Numbered from the stretch's first letter, positions 28,811-37,785 are shown. The stretch is 64,000 bases of DNA from Aquibacillus rhizosphaerae (GCF_030282825.1 NZ_JASTZU010000032.1:1-64000), one strand, 5' to 3'. Numbers and translations are program-made. The notes: generated by a model not told the origin, from the letters alone.

Positions 28811-29896
28811 TTAATTAAAAGTTATGTGATTAACCTTGTCTTTATCTAGTCCTTTAATAACTTCGACAATTAGCTTGACCGCATTTTCAAAATCATCACG
28901 GTGAAGAATGGCTGCGTGTGTATGAATATATCGTGTTGCAATCGTGATTGAAAGTGCTGGAACACCATTTGCAGTCAAATGAATTGAACCAGAGTCTGTT
29001 CCACCAGCGGCAATGGTTGCATATTGATAAGGAATCTTCTTCTCATCTGCAGTATCAAGGACATAATCACGCAGGCCTTTATGAGACACCATGGAAGCGT
29101 CATATAAAATGATTTGTGGACCTTCACCAATTTTGCTATCTGCATCTTTATCAGAAATCCCCGGAGTATCTCCTGCAATTCCTACATCAACAGCAAAACC
29201 AATATCTGGTTGAATTGTGTTAGTTGATGTTTTGGCACCACGTAGGCCGACTTCTTCTTGAACTGTTCCAACACCATAAACAACATTTGGGTGTTGTTGA
29301 TCTTTTAGTTGTTTTAGTACTTCAATGGCAATAGCACAACCAATACGGTTATCCCATGCCTTTGCTAATAACAACTTTTCATTGTTCATTTGCGTAAATT
29401 CAAAGTAAGGCACAACAGAATCCCCAGGCTTCACCCCAAATTCTTCAGCTTCTTCTTTACTTGAAGCACCAATATCAATAAACATATCTTTAATTTCTAC
29501 TGGTTTTTTTCTAGCATCGGGCGTTAAGATATGTGGTGGTTTTGAACCGATAATACCAGTTACATCACCTTTTCTTGTTAACAGTGTCACACGTTGTGCA
29601 AGCATCACTTGATTCCACCAGCCACCAACTGTTTGAAAATAAATAAAGCCTTTATCATCGATTCGCGTAACCATAAAGCCGACCTCATCTAGGTGACCAG
29701 CTACCATGATCTTTGGACCATTTTCTTGTCCTACTTTTTTTGCAATTAAACTACCTAAATTATCTGTATATACTTCATCAGCATATGGGGAAATAAATTT
29801 ACTCATTACGTCTCTAGCTTCTTTTTCGTTACCTGGGATTGCCCTAGCATCCGTTAATTCCTTTAACATATTTAGTGTTTCATCAGTTTTCACCAT
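28811..29896 (-). CDS. ysdC: M42 family metallopeptidase (YsdC)
   Basis: A 361-residue M42 glutamyl aminopeptidase/endoglucanase-type hydrolase. Two-metal ligands appear in order: [10 protein letters not shown] (His68), [29 protein letters not shown] and the late IHTHAAILH. These proteins form self-compartmentalised dodecamers that trim peptides in the cytoplasm. An aaggagg lies eight bases before ATG. In B. subtilis ysdC adjoins ysdB and sspI, as here, although a dUTPase gene lies between. Confidence 0.93.
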   Translation of the reverse strand: MVKTDETLNMLKELTDARAIPGNEKEARDVMSKFISPYADEVYTDNLGSLIAKKVGQENGPKIMVAGHLDEVGFMVTRIDDKGFIYFQTVGGWWNQVMLAQRVTLLTRKGDVTGIIGSKPPHILTPDARKKPVEIKDMFIDIGASSKEEAEEFGVKPGDSVVPYFEFTQMNNEKLLLAKAWDNRIGCAIAIEVLKQLKDQQHPNVVYGVGTVQEEVGLRGAKTSTNTIQPDIGFAVDVGIAGDTPGISDKDADSKIGEGPQIILYDASMVSHKGLRDYVLDTADEKKIPYQYATIAAGGTDSGSIHLTANGVPALSITIATRYIHTHAAILHRDDFENAVKLIVEVIKGLDKDKVNHITFN

Positions 29897-29969
29897 ATGT
29901 ATAACCTCCTTTTAAGTGTTACGACTTAAATTATAGACCTTTTTGTTTTGATTCTCAAAAATAAACTTC

Positions 29970-30455
29970 TTAATACCCTTTATCTTGCCTTTCAAAATTA
30001 ACCTTATTCTTTTCAAAATAGGCTTGCATTATATTATGCTCATCAAACCCTAAAACTTCTCCTAGATATATGTACGTTCCAAATAACTGATTGTAATTTT
30101 CTTTACTTCGTTGTTGCTTAAATGCTATGATTTTTTCAAACACATTATTAAATACATGGGTAACATCTTTTGACTTTGTTTGGGATTGAGTTCCATCATA
30201 TGAAAACTGATCATCTAAGCCTAATGACAAAATAAAATGAATCCCATCAACATACTCTTCTAATACGATTTTTTGTTCGCTAGGTGATTTAGTACTCCAA
30301 AACTTAAAGCATCTTGTTTCATTTGCTAACTCACCTACTTCAACAAGTAAAGCTAGTATTTTTTTATCAAATAAGTCATTATTTTCTAACTCGTGATTTG
30401 CTTGAATATACGTGTCTAATTGTTTTTGCATGGTAAATAATTGATTCCAATTCAT
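29970..30455 (-). CDS. Dimeric dUTPase (dUTPase_2/MazG-like)
   Basis: A 161-residue all-alpha dUTP diphosphatase-like protein. The metal-binding ExxE pattern is in LVEVGELANETRCFKFW (about residues 35-52) and the second helix in EEYVDGIHFILSLG. It would hydrolyse dUTP to dUMP and so keep uracil out of DNA and feed thymidylate synthesis. The start at 30455 follows gggaagg; the frame opens six codons earlier. It is 73 bases upstream of ysdC, which may be co-transcribed. Trimeric dUTPases are unrelated. Confidence 0.85.
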   Translation of the reverse strand: MNWNQLFTMQKQLDTYIQANHELENNDLFDKKILALLVEVGELANETRCFKFWSTKSPSEQKIVLEEYVDGIHFILSLGLDDQFSYDGTQSQTKSKDVTHVFNNVFEKIIAFKQQRSKENYNQLFGTYIYLGEVLGFDEHNIMQAYFEKNKVNFERQDKGY

Positions 30456-30511
30456 TTTAATTCGCCTTCCCATTCTTTTTTTATGATTATAACATGCAAT
30501 TCGACTATTTT

Positions 30512-30538
30512 TGAAACCAAATCAACTTGTTAATCGTA
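30512..30538 (+). promoter_or_regulatory. Sigma-W promoter of ysdB
   Basis: TGAAAC (30512-30517), a 17-base spacer and CGTA (30535-30538) match the sigma-W consensus, 37 bases before the ysdB start. ysdB is a known sigma-W target in B. subtilis. Confidence 0.82.
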
Positions 30539-30574
30539 TATGTGATTGAACTAATAAATAGGGAGACGATAAGT

Positions 30575-30964
30575 ATGATTTACCTAATATTTCGGTTACT
30601 TATTTTTATTGCAATGATTCTCCTTCTTTATACAGCCTATAAATATGTGATGAATCCAAAAAGGAAACTAGAGGTAGCTAAAGAGAAGAAAACCTTCTAT
30701 TTTCTTGATGATGCTGACAATATAAAGAAAAATTTACTGATGACATACAAGGGATTTTTGTTCGAGGGAGAGAAATACCTTGGCACGACTGAGAAGTCAT
30801 TTGATGTTGTAAATATTAGTGTTCATGCACATAACCCTGGGGAATTAAAGGGACTCGAAAGAAATGATTTATATTTTCTAGAGGAAGAAATTTTAATAAG
30901 GTACCCTTTTGCAAAGATTGAATGGCAGTACCCGATAAATAAATTAATTATAACAGAGGTTTAA
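30575..30964 (+). CDS. ysdB: Sigma-W-regulated membrane-anchored protein YsdB
   Basis: A 129-residue protein with one N-terminal transmembrane helix (about residues 3-20) and a cytoplasmic domain (FYFLDDADNIKKNLLMTYKG onward). Length matches the 130-residue B. subtilis YsdB. In B. subtilis it belongs to the sigma-W envelope-stress regulon, but its molecular role is unknown to me. The ATG at 30575 follows agggaga; an upstream Met at 30527 lies inside the promoter region. A good sigma-W promoter is visible. Confidence 0.88.
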   Translation: MIYLIFRLLIFIAMILLLYTAYKYVMNPKRKLEVAKEKKTFYFLDDADNIKKNLLMTYKGFLFEGEKYLGTTEKSFDVVNISVHAHNPGELKGLERNDLYFLEEEILIRYPFAKIEWQYPINKLIITEV

Positions 30965-31038
30965 TCATTATTTCCTTTGTAAATTATAGCCTGTGAACAT
31001 ACTTACTTCTTTAGAAGTTAAATGAAGAACACGATTGC

Positions 31039-31245
31039 TTTAAGAAAAGCTCGGGCTCCTCTTGAACAAGAAAAAACCTTGTTTCGAAAGATGTCTATCT
31101 ATGTAACATTCCTTTGTCCTCATCCTAGGGCAAATTAAGATGAAATTCTATGTGGGGCTCTTTACCACAAAGGATGCTTCACTTAATACCTTTATACGAT
31201 GTAGACGCTAGAGCTAGACATCTCTGAATTTATATAGCTCTTAAA
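31039..31245 (+). repeat. Dispersed repeat family B, copy 1
   Basis: This is the only content I see in the 307-base gap between the convergent ysdB and TVP38 genes. It shares with 32245-32355 and 57413-57595 the series ctagggca...ttaagatga, tctatgt, ctctttaccacaaag and a closing tagctagacat(ct). Spacing between the blocks is similar in all three copies. Confidence 0.65.
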
Positions 31246-31291
31246 AATTCCAGTTAAAACGGACGCTAACCTTAGGCGTCCGTTTTAACTG
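31246..31291 (-). terminator. Terminator overlapping the 3' end of the TVP38 gene
   Basis: A perfect 16-bp stem (31251-31266 with 31276-31291). The stop codon (31272-31274) lies in the loop, so the last codons encode the 5' arm. A GAATTTTT stretch follows on the minus strand. Confidence 0.85.
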
Positions 31292-31859
31292 TCTTCGTAT
31301 TAAAAAACTCTTCCCACTTTATACTTATCTCTTTTCTCCGTAATAAATAAATGCATGGGAGTAAAGCTAACAGTAGCCCTATTACCATCACTGGAGAAAA
31401 ACTCGATATCCATTTCCCTACAGAAGTGTAAAGTATAGCCATTGGGATATTTGAAATAAAAGAAGAACGCATGTATTCTTTAAAATTAACGGATATTTCT
31501 AATATACATAAAGACAATAAATGAAAGTGAATAAATGGCACGAGTCTTAATAAGGCTACTTGAGATGTTGTAAAGCGTGAGTTGTCCCCAACTAGTTTCT
31601 GTTTCATTCTAACAAGTTTATCAACCGTTTTCGGCATCCATTTTGCCATACGATAGAAGACTAAACTGGAAAGAGTAATACCAATAATGGAATAAAGAGT
31701 ACCAGCTACCGCACCAAAGATAATCCCTCCTGAAATACAAATAAAAACTACAGGAAGAAAAAATATTGGCCTTAGAAGATGGAATCCGATGAATAATAAT
31801 GGAGCAAATAATCCTCCTGATTCGATAATGGCCATCAAATACGCACTCAAATATTCCAT
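31272..31859 (-). CDS. TVP38/TMEM64 family membrane protein
   Basis: A 195-residue integral membrane protein with a VTT (SNARE-associated/DedA-like) domain at about residues 25-150. It includes the re-entrant-type sequence FFLPVVFICISGGIIFGAVAG, written here as overlapping parts FFLPVVFICIS and GGIIFGAVAG, and the later LLRLVPFIHFHLLS. Homologues are thought to be lipid scramblases or transporters. An aaggagg lies before ATG. It lies downstream of ysdA with an 80-base gap, and its last codons form part of a terminator hairpin. Confidence 0.85.
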   Translation of the reverse strand: MEYLSAYLMAIIESGGLFAPLLFIGFHLLRPIFFLPVVFICISGGIIFGAVAGTLYSIIGITLSSLVFYRMAKWMPKTVDKLVRMKQKLVGDNSRFTTSQVALLRLVPFIHFHLLSLCILEISVNFKEYMRSSFISNIPMAILYTSVGKWISSFSPVMVIGLLLALLPCIYLLRRKEISIKWEEFFNTKTVKTDA

Positions 31860-31939
31860 AGATAGCCTCCTTCATAGATGTTCTATATTATTTCTATGAC
31901 AAGAGACGAGCTATTATGACAATTGGAGTAAAATATATA

Positions 31940-32209
31940 TTAGATTACTGAATAAAAGAAAATAACTATATGAGTAACACAAATCAATGGGATTCCATAC
32001 TTAAAACTAGCATGCTTTGTTTTATGCCTAAAATATTTCATAGCTACTAGTGTACCAATTGCTCCCCCTATAACAGACACTGACCACAATGTTTTTTCAG
32101 AGATACGCCATTCATTATTTTTAGATCGTTTCTTATCGATGCCCATTAGTATGTACGCTAGTAAGTTCATGGTGAAGAGGTAGATAAGAGTAAATGATAA
32201 AATCTCCAT
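31940..32209 (-). CDS. ysdA: DUF1294 family membrane protein (YsdA)
   Basis: An 89-residue membrane protein with three predicted helices (about 2-23, 42-58, 70-88). The DUF1294 pattern is clear: MGIDKKRSKNNEWRISEKTL, then GGAIGTLVAM and RHKTKHASF. The function is unknown. The ATG at 32209 sits seven bases after agggggat and gives the B. subtilis length; a TTG two codons earlier is too close to the site. It follows rplT as in B. subtilis, but here a terminator and a repeat element lie between them. Confidence 0.88.
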   Translation of the reverse strand: MEILSFTLIYLFTMNLLAYILMGIDKKRSKNNEWRISEKTLWSVSVIGGAIGTLVAMKYFRHKTKHASFKYGIPLICVTHIVIFFYSVI

Positions 32210-32239
32210 GCTCAATCCCCCTATTACAATATTTTATAG

Positions 32240-32360
32240 TAGAAAAAGCGCAGGTCGCCTTGCTCACCCTAGGGCAATTAAGACGAAAATCTATGTGCTG
32301 CTCTTTACCACAAAGATGTTTGACTCGGGTAGGCGCTGTAGCTAGACGTGGCACATGCAA
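32240..32360 (+). repeat. Dispersed repeat family B, copy 2
   Basis: A shorter copy. It contains gcgcaggtcgccttgctcac, ccctagggcaattaagacg, ctctttaccacaaagatgtt and ggcgctgtagctagacg. It lies between the rplT terminator and the ysdA start, so it may add to the ysdA leader. Confidence 0.65.
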
Positions 32361-32404
32361 TAATCAGTTATCCACAGGACACTAAATCTATAATTTCATA
32401 TGCT

Positions 32405-32443
32405 ATAAGAAAAGGTCATTTTCCATATTAGAAAATGACCTTT
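32405..32443 (-). terminator. infC-rpmI-rplT terminator
   Basis: A 13-bp stem (32411-32423 with 32431-32443) followed on the minus strand by tcttat, 12 bases after the rplT stop codon. Confidence 0.8.
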
Positions 32444-32455
32444 GTAATAATTTTT

Positions 32456-32812
32456 TTATTTAAGTGCTGCTTTTGCTTTTTCAGCCAATTGAGCAAATGC
32501 TTTTTCATCATTAATAGCTAATTCAGAAAGCATTTTACGATTCACTTCAATTTCAGCTTGCTTTAAACCGAACATTAAACGGCTATAAGAAAGTCCGTTC
32601 AAACGTGCTGCTGCATTAATACGAGAAATCCATAGTTTACGAAAATCACGTTTTTTATTTCTACGGTCTCTATATGCATATTGACCTGATTTCCAAACTT
32701 GTTGCTTTGCTACTTTAAATAGCGCATGTTTTGAGCCGTAATATCCTTTAGCTAGCTTTAAAATACGTTTACGACGTCTGCGTGTAACTGTTCCACCTTT
32801 AACACGTGGCAT
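32456..32812 (-). CDS. rplT: 50S ribosomal protein L20
   Basis: A 118-residue early-assembly protein of the large subunit. The basic N-terminus ([18 protein letters not shown], residues 2-19) binds 23S rRNA, and the globular C-terminal domain follows. L20 also represses its own operon by binding the infC leader. An aggagg lies eight bases before ATG. It is the last gene of infC-rpmI-rplT. Confidence 0.98.
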   Translation of the reverse strand: MPRVKGGTVTRRRRKRILKLAKGYYGSKHALFKVAKQQVWKSGQYAYRDRRNKKRDFRKLWISRINAAARLNGLSYSRLMFGLKQAEIEVNRKMLSELAINDEKAFAQLAEKAKAALK

Positions 32813-32915
32813 AGTAATTCCCTCCTAGTATATATCAACGAAATATCGTGTAAGTTTTTTTCATCAGTGCGATGTTCTTTATTATTTAAGCACGAGCACA
32901 CTGCTATAGTTCATT

Positions 32916-33113
32916 TTATTTTTTTGGTAACATTTGTTTGATACGCTTGTAATCTCCTGCAGAAACTAGAGTTCCTTTACGTAGTTTACGTTTTTGCTTC
33001 GTAGACTTGTTAGCAAATAAGTGACTAGTATATGCATGGGAACGTTTTACCTTCCCAGAACCTGTTCTTTTAAAACGTTTTTGAGTACCTTTGTGGGTCT
33101 TCATTTTTGGCAT
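32916..33113 (-). CDS. rpmI: 50S ribosomal protein L35
   Basis: A 65-residue very basic ribosomal protein with the family opening [20 protein letters not shown] (residues 2-21, with 20 shown). It is one residue shorter than in B. subtilis. An aaggagg lies eight bases upstream. It is 55 bases downstream of infC and 103 bases upstream of rplT. Confidence 0.98.
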   Translation of the reverse strand: MPKMKTHKGTQKRFKRTGSGKVKRSHAYTSHLFANKSTKQKRKLRKGTLVSAGDYKRIKQMLPKK

Positions 33114-33168
33114 GAGTTGTTCCTCCTTGTAAGCTAAAACTAATTTAATGATTCTCTATAAGTGCTAA

Positions 33169-33684
33169 TTATTTTTCGTTTACAGGTGCTAGCATTAAGA
33201 ACATGCTACGACCTTCCATTTTAGGCCTTTGTTCGATTGTTGAAAGATCCTTACATTCTTCCGCCATACGTTCAAGCACTTTTTGGCCAATTTCTTTGTG
33301 GGTAATTGCACGTCCACGGAAACGAATAGATACTTTAACTTTGTCACCTTTTTCAAGGAACTTCCTTGCATTACGTAACTTCGTATTAAAGTCATGCTCT
33401 TCAATTCCAGGGCTAAGACGTACTTCTTTAACGTTGATGATTTTTTGCTTTTTGCGTGCTTCTTTTTCTTTCTTTTGTTGCTCAAAACGGAATTTACCAT
33501 AATCCATGATACGACACACCGGCGGTTTTGCAGTCGGTGCAACAAGAACAAGATCTAATTCTCTAGTTTGAGCAATTTCTAACGCTTCTTGACGAGTTTT
33601 AACACCAAGTTGATCCCCATTTGAATCAATAAGACGTACTTCGCGAGCGCGAATTTTCTCATTTACATTCATATCTTTGCTAAT
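33169..33684 (-). CDS. infC: Translation initiation factor IF-3 (AUU start)
   Basis: A 171-residue IF-3 that binds the 30S subunit, blocks 50S joining and checks the start codon. The N-domain (about 1-80) contains [12 protein letters not shown] and [16 protein letters not shown], and the C-domain (from about 85) contains [17 protein letters not shown]. The start is read as ATT at 33684: it lies eight bases after ggaggt and yields [16 protein letters not shown], matching the MSKDF... start of Geobacillus IF-3. The first ATG at 33672 is about 20 bases from the site. An AUU start is a known feature of infC and allows autocontrol. Confidence 0.95.
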   Translation of the reverse strand: MSKDMNVNEKIRAREVRLIDSNGDQLGVKTRQEALEIAQTRELDLVLVAPTAKPPVCRIMDYGKFRFEQQKKEKEARKKQKIINVKEVRLSPGIEEHDFNTKLRNARKFLEKGDKVKVSIRFRGRAITHKEIGQKVLERMAEECKDLSTIEQRPKMEGRSMFLMLAPVNEK

Positions 33685-33689
33685 AATCA

Positions 33690-34002
33690 GCCACCTCCGA
33701 AAATTTTTAAAGAAAATTTCAATGATCTTTTACTAAAGTCATAAACACAATAGTGACATGACCCTTTTGTACAGGCCACTGACAAGTTGGTTGCTATTTT
33801 ATTATTATGCAATAAAAAAAGTGTCGGTACACACTGCACCCACACAACTCCTGTTTCATATCGGAATAGTAACCTGTCAACTGCAATACATGCGTCAATC
33901 AGGTGAGAAGCGGGTGCCTCTACTTGTCACAGATCATATTCAATTTCACCTACAAAATAATATCATGGTTGAAGCATTCTGTCAACCAGATACACAATCA
34001 GT
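33690..34002 (-). ncRNA. Ribosomal protein L20 leader of infC
   Basis: A leader of about 310 nt between the promoter and infC. The minus strand contains GGCACCCGCTTCTCACCT (33901-33918), a block I know from Bacillaceae infC leaders. A short hairpin AGTGT/ACACT (33820-33835) follows, then a run of seven T, acting as a leader terminator. L20 binding to the mimic of its rRNA site would favour termination. Exact pairing was not modelled. Confidence 0.78.
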
Positions 34003-34008
34003 AAATTT

Positions 34009-34037
34009 ATAATAGCATTTTCTTCAAGTATATACAA
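34009..34037 (-). promoter_or_regulatory. Sigma-A promoter of infC-rpmI-rplT
   Basis: Minus-strand TTGTAT (34032-34037), a 17-base spacer and TATTAT (34009-34014), at the upstream edge of the L20 leader. Confidence 0.75.
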
Positions 34038-34057
34038 GCTTAACAACATATCTTATA

Positions 34058-34091
34058 AAACTAAAGTACTGGACAAAGCTGTCCAGTACTT
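34058..34091 (-). terminator. Aldo/keto reductase gene terminator
   Basis: An 11-bp stem aagtactggac/gtccagtactt (34064-34074 with 34081-34091), followed on the minus strand by tttagttttat, 12 bases after the stop codon. Confidence 0.8.
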
Positions 34092-34103
34092 ATTAATTAA
34101 ATT

Positions 34104-35078
34104 TTATCTGGCCGGATGAAAATTTTTAATCGTGTCTAGAATAGTTTCTATCTCTTCAAGCGTATCTATTGTCAATTCAGCATCAACAGCTTTAACATTT
34201 TCCTCTATTTGCTCTGTCCTACTAGCACCTATAATAGCAGAACTTACTCCAGGTTGGCGAAGAATCCAAGCCAAAGATAATTGTGTCAATGTTAAGTCAT
34301 TCTTTTTTGCTACAGTATCTAACTTTTGGACTGTTTGAAGAACATCTTCTCTCATATAACTATTAATCACCATATTTGTTGAATCATTAGCTGCACGACT
34401 GTTGTCAGGTATAGTAGTGCCAGGTTTATACTTACCAGTTAATACTCCTTGTGCTAGTGGTGAAAAGACTAATTGTCCCAAACCTAATTGTTCAGAAGTA
34501 GAAAGTACTTCGTCTTCAATATATCTTTCTATCATGTTATAAATTGGTTGATTAGATATAAGCGGATGTAATCTTAATTCTTTTCCTATTCCAACTGCCT
34601 TCTCAATCTGAGCAGCTGACCATTCACTTACACCTGTATATAGTACTTTTCCTTGCTTCACTAAGTCATCCATTGCTAAAAGCGTTTCTTCTACTGGAAC
34701 TTCCTCATCAAACCGGTGACATTGGTACAAGTCTATGTAGTCCAAGCCAAGCCGCTTTAAACTAGCGTCACACTGTTCAATAATATGTTTTCTTGAAAGA
34801 CCTCGATCATTTGGGCCAGTTCCCATTGGGAAAAAGACTTTCGTTGCTACGACATAACTACTACGTCGATAATCTTTTAATGATTCACCTAAAACCTCTT
34901 CTGCTTTTCCAGTTTCATATGCATTTGCAGTATCAAAAAAGTTAATGCCTAATTCAAATGCCTTTTTAATACAGCTATCTGCCGTTTGATTATTTACTGA
35001 GTTGCCATATGTTAACCAACTACCTAATCCTAGCTCACTGACTTTTAATCCACTTTTACCAATGTTTCTATATTTCAT
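34104..35078 (-). CDS. Aldo/keto reductase (potassium-channel beta-subunit-like)
   Basis: A 324-residue NADPH-dependent oxidoreductase with a TIM-barrel fold. The catalytic tetrad is visible: Asp49 and Tyr54 (FFDTANAYETG), Lys80 (YVVATKVF) and His121 (LYQCHRFDEE). The C-terminal cofactor stretch SSAIIGASRTEQIEENV is typical. The natural substrate is unknown. The start at 35078 follows gaggaggg; an upstream frame of 21 codons has no site. It sits between thrS and infC, where I recall B. subtilis having lytST and other genes, so it may be a lineage-specific insertion. Confidence 0.9.
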   Translation of the reverse strand: MKYRNIGKSGLKVSELGLGSWLTYGNSVNNQTADSCIKKAFELGINFFDTANAYETGKAEEVLGESLKDYRRSSYVVATKVFFPMGTGPNDRGLSRKHIIEQCDASLKRLGLDYIDLYQCHRFDEEVPVEETLLAMDDLVKQGKVLYTGVSEWSAAQIEKAVGIGKELRLHPLISNQPIYNMIERYIEDEVLSTSEQLGLGQLVFSPLAQGVLTGKYKPGTTIPDNSRAANDSTNMVINSYMREDVLQTVQKLDTVAKKNDLTLTQLSLAWILRQPGVSSAIIGASRTEQIEENVKAVDAELTIDTLEEIETILDTIKNFHPAR

Positions 35079-35149
35079 GTTTTCCCTCCTCGTATATCCT
35101 TCACATAATATAATTTGATGAAAGAGATACATTCCCATCATTATTTAGT

Positions 35150-35183
35150 AAAAGCACTTTTCATTTTATTGAAAAGTGCTTTT
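35150..35183 (-). terminator. thrS terminator
   Basis: A 13-bp stem aaaagcacttttc/gaaaagtgctttt (35150-35162 with 35171-35183), ten bases after the thrS stop codon. Confidence 0.85.
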
Positions 35184-35192
35184 TAAATATAC

Positions 35193-37145
35193 TCATTTCT
35201 TCTTGTGTAATGCTTTACTTTGAATCTCAGCTTTAACTTCTGTAATAAAGTCGTTTACTGCTTTTGTTTGTGAATCTTTCTCACCGTAACGACGAACATT
35301 TACCGCTTCTGACTCAACTTCTTTATCACCAACGACTAATGCGAATGGTATCTTCTGAACTTGAGCTTCTCTTATCTTATAACCAATTTTTTCGTCACGT
35401 TCATCGACTTCTACTCGGACACCATTAAATCTTAAGTCCTCTTGCACTTTTTTAGCATAGTCTAGGTGTACTCCCGCAGATACAGGTATAATTTTAGCTT
35501 GGACAGGTGCTAACCAAGTTGGAAACGCTCCTTTATATTCTTCAATTAAGAATGCAACAAATCTTTCCATTGTTGATACAACACCGCGGTGGATAACAAC
35601 CGGACGATGTTCTTTTCCATCCTCACCAATGTAAGTTAAATCAAAACGCTCTGGTAAATGGAAATCTAGCTGTACAGTTGAAAGGGTCTCATCTTTTCCT
35701 AGTGCTGTTTTGACTTGAACATCAAGTTTAGGGCCATAAAAAGCAGCTTCACCATCTGCTTCTACATAATCCAATTCCATATCTTCCATTGTCTCTTTTA
35801 ACATCGCTTGTGCTTTTTCCCACATCGCATCATTATCTACATACTTTTCCTTATCTTCAGGGTCACGATAAGAGAGTCTGAAATAATAATCATCAATACC
35901 GAAGTCTTTGTACACATTTTGTACAAGTTCCACAACTCGAATAAATTCAGCTTTTAACTGATCTGGTCGAGCAAAGATATGCGCATCATTAAGTGTCATT
36001 GCACGAACACGTTGAAGTCCTGCTAATGCTCCTGACATCTCGTGGCGATGCATTGTACCTAATTCAGCAATTCTGACAGGTAGATTACGATAACTATACA
36101 ATTGGTTTTTATAAACCATCATATGGTGCGGACAATTCATTGGACGAAGCACTAGGTCTTCATTATCCATTTCCATCGTAGGGAACATATCATCCTTATA
36201 ATGATCCCAATGCCCACTTTTTTTATATAAATCAACGCTTCCTAGAACTGGTGTATATACATGGTCATATCCTAATCTTTCTTCTAAATCAACGATATAC
36301 CTTTCAATAGTGCGACGAATTGTGGCACCCTTAGGAAGCCATAAAGGAAGTCCTTGTCCCACTTGTTGAGAAACTGTGAAAAGCTCTAGCTCTTTTCCAA
36401 GCTTACGATGGTCTCGTTCCTTTGCCTCTTCACGCATACGAAGATATTCATCTAACTGTCCTTGCTTTTCAAATGCAGTACCATAAATCCGTTGAAGCAT
36501 TTTATTCTTACTATCACCTCGCCAATAGGCACCTGATATGCTTAGTAATTTAATAACTTTTATTTTACTAGTTGACGGAACATGTACACCTCTACAAAGG
36601 TCGAAAAATTCACCTTGTTGATAAATTGTTACCTTCTCATTCTCTGGGATCGCTTCAAGTAGTTCTAACTTTAGATTATCGCCAACTTCTTCAAACATTT
36701 CTTTTGCTTCTTGTCTTGATACTTCTTTCCGAACGATTTCTAAGTTTTCATCTATTATTTTTTTCATTTCTTTTTCGATACGCGGCAAATCTTCTGGCGT
36801 GAGCGACTCTTCCATATCTATGTCATAATAGAATCCATTTTCAATCGTTGGCCCTACTCCTAATTTAACGTTATCATAGAGTCGCTTAATTGCTTGAGCC
36901 ATTAGATGCGCTGTCGAATGGCGCATAACTTCAATACCGTCATCACTCTTAATCGTAATAATTTCAATCTCGCCATCTCCCGGTAATGCAGTCCTTAGAT
37001 CATAACTTGTACCATCTAACTTAATAGCTAAAGCTTGTTTTTTAAGTCCAGGGGAAATGGATGCAGCTATATCTTCGCCTGTTGTTCCATATGGAAACTC
37101 CTTTATATTCCCATCGGGAAATCTGATTTTGATTTCGTTAGACAT
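35193..37145 (-). CDS. thrS: Threonyl-tRNA synthetase
   Basis: A 650-residue class II synthetase. Domains in order: TGS (1-62), editing domain with [11 protein letters not shown] (about 70-225), catalytic core with zinc ligands in NCPHHMM and motif [20 protein letters not shown] (full 20 shown), and anticodon-binding domain (about 540-640). The ATG at 37145 is eight bases after aaggag; the GTG three codons earlier abuts the site. The long leader carries a T-box and then a repeat element. Confidence 0.96.
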   Translation of the reverse strand: MSNEIKIRFPDGNIKEFPYGTTGEDIAASISPGLKKQALAIKLDGTSYDLRTALPGDGEIEIITIKSDDGIEVMRHSTAHLMAQAIKRLYDNVKLGVGPTIENGFYYDIDMEESLTPEDLPRIEKEMKKIIDENLEIVRKEVSRQEAKEMFEEVGDNLKLELLEAIPENEKVTIYQQGEFFDLCRGVHVPSTSKIKVIKLLSISGAYWRGDSKNKMLQRIYGTAFEKQGQLDEYLRMREEAKERDHRKLGKELELFTVSQQVGQGLPLWLPKGATIRRTIERYIVDLEERLGYDHVYTPVLGSVDLYKKSGHWDHYKDDMFPTMEMDNEDLVLRPMNCPHHMMVYKNQLYSYRNLPVRIAELGTMHRHEMSGALAGLQRVRAMTLNDAHIFARPDQLKAEFIRVVELVQNVYKDFGIDDYYFRLSYRDPEDKEKYVDNDAMWEKAQAMLKETMEDMELDYVEADGEAAFYGPKLDVQVKTALGKDETLSTVQLDFHLPERFDLTYIGEDGKEHRPVVIHRGVVSTMERFVAFLIEEYKGAFPTWLAPVQAKIIPVSAGVHLDYAKKVQEDLRFNGVRVEVDERDEKIGYKIREAQVQKIPFALVVGDKEVESEAVNVRRYGEKDSQTKAVNDFITEVKAEIQSKALHKKK

Positions 37146-37214
37146 ACCAATCACTCCTTAATTTTTTTTAAAAGACTCATTTCATAAGTTTTATTGCTCT
37201 TGAATCATAGAAGT

Positions 37215-37400
37215 TAATCAAAACCCGTCTTTAGAGCAACGTTGATTCCAGCGGAGGGCAGTCGCTCTCCGGGCAATGCTTTAGTCTCCTCGGAAGAAAA
37301 ACACTCCCTGTTGTATGGTCATGGTCTTCAGTTGTTGCTTTCCCGCGTTTCTACACTTTTGTCGGATTCTATAGGTTGTTCTTAAGCAAAAACTTTTTAA
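37215..37400 (-). repeat. Dispersed repeat family A, copy 4, within the thrS leader
   Basis: The plus strand reads gttgattccagcggagggca (37240-37259), then a ctctccgggcaatgcttta block (37265-37283) and tctcctcgg with a GC-rich stem-like arrangement, unlike the AT-rich flanks. The reverse complement contains gaggagactaaagca and agtgttttt, both shared with copies 2b and 3. It lies downstream of the T-box terminator and upstream of the thrS ribosome site, so it is transcribed with thrS. Confidence 0.6.
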
Positions 37401-37430
37401 AATACAGCCTTACAAAACATTTCTTCAACA

Positions 37431-37752
37431 TAAAAAACGCTTGTCCATCTGCAAGAAGCAAAGGGACAAGCGTTAACTCGTGGTTCCACCCAAATTCCCG
37501 TATGAACGTCATTAAAATTATATCACAAGGATAAAAAATTAATCACATAGACAAATACGGCTCATTAGCATCTGTAACGAAGATGAATCGCTATCTTCTA
37601 CTTGCATTATCTGCGTTTGAAAATAGGGTTCAGAGGTGGTAATCCTAGATGGATGAACAAGAAGTTTTCAGCTGTTAACTTCTCTCTCTATCGAACTCCA
37701 TTCCTATGACTTTGTCCTCATCAATACCTTTATGATTTAAATCAATGTATGA
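37431..37752 (-). ncRNA. T-box riboswitch upstream of thrS (Thr)
   Basis: The minus strand carries the T-box sequence GGGTGGAACCACG (37479-37491), in which TGGA would pair with a U73 discriminator, as in other thrS leaders. The terminator is a perfect 11-bp stem AACGCTTGTCC/GGACAAGCGTT (37436-37446 with 37464-37474) followed by six T. ACC codons at 37635-37640, read on the minus strand, are candidate threonine specifiers. Stem I was not fully modelled. Confidence 0.88.
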
Positions 37753-37756
37753 AGGT

Positions 37757-37785
37757 ATTATAGCTAGAGTTTCATAAAAAATCAA
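37757..37785 (-). promoter_or_regulatory. Sigma-A promoter of thrS
   Basis: Minus-strand TTGATT (37780-37785), a 17-base spacer and perfect TATAAT (37757-37762), about 330 bases upstream of the T-box terminator. Confidence 0.8.

Noticed and set aside
33758-34012. 84-codon plus-strand frame upstream of infC
   Set aside because: It is antisense to the L20 leader, whose conserved blocks explain the sequence better.
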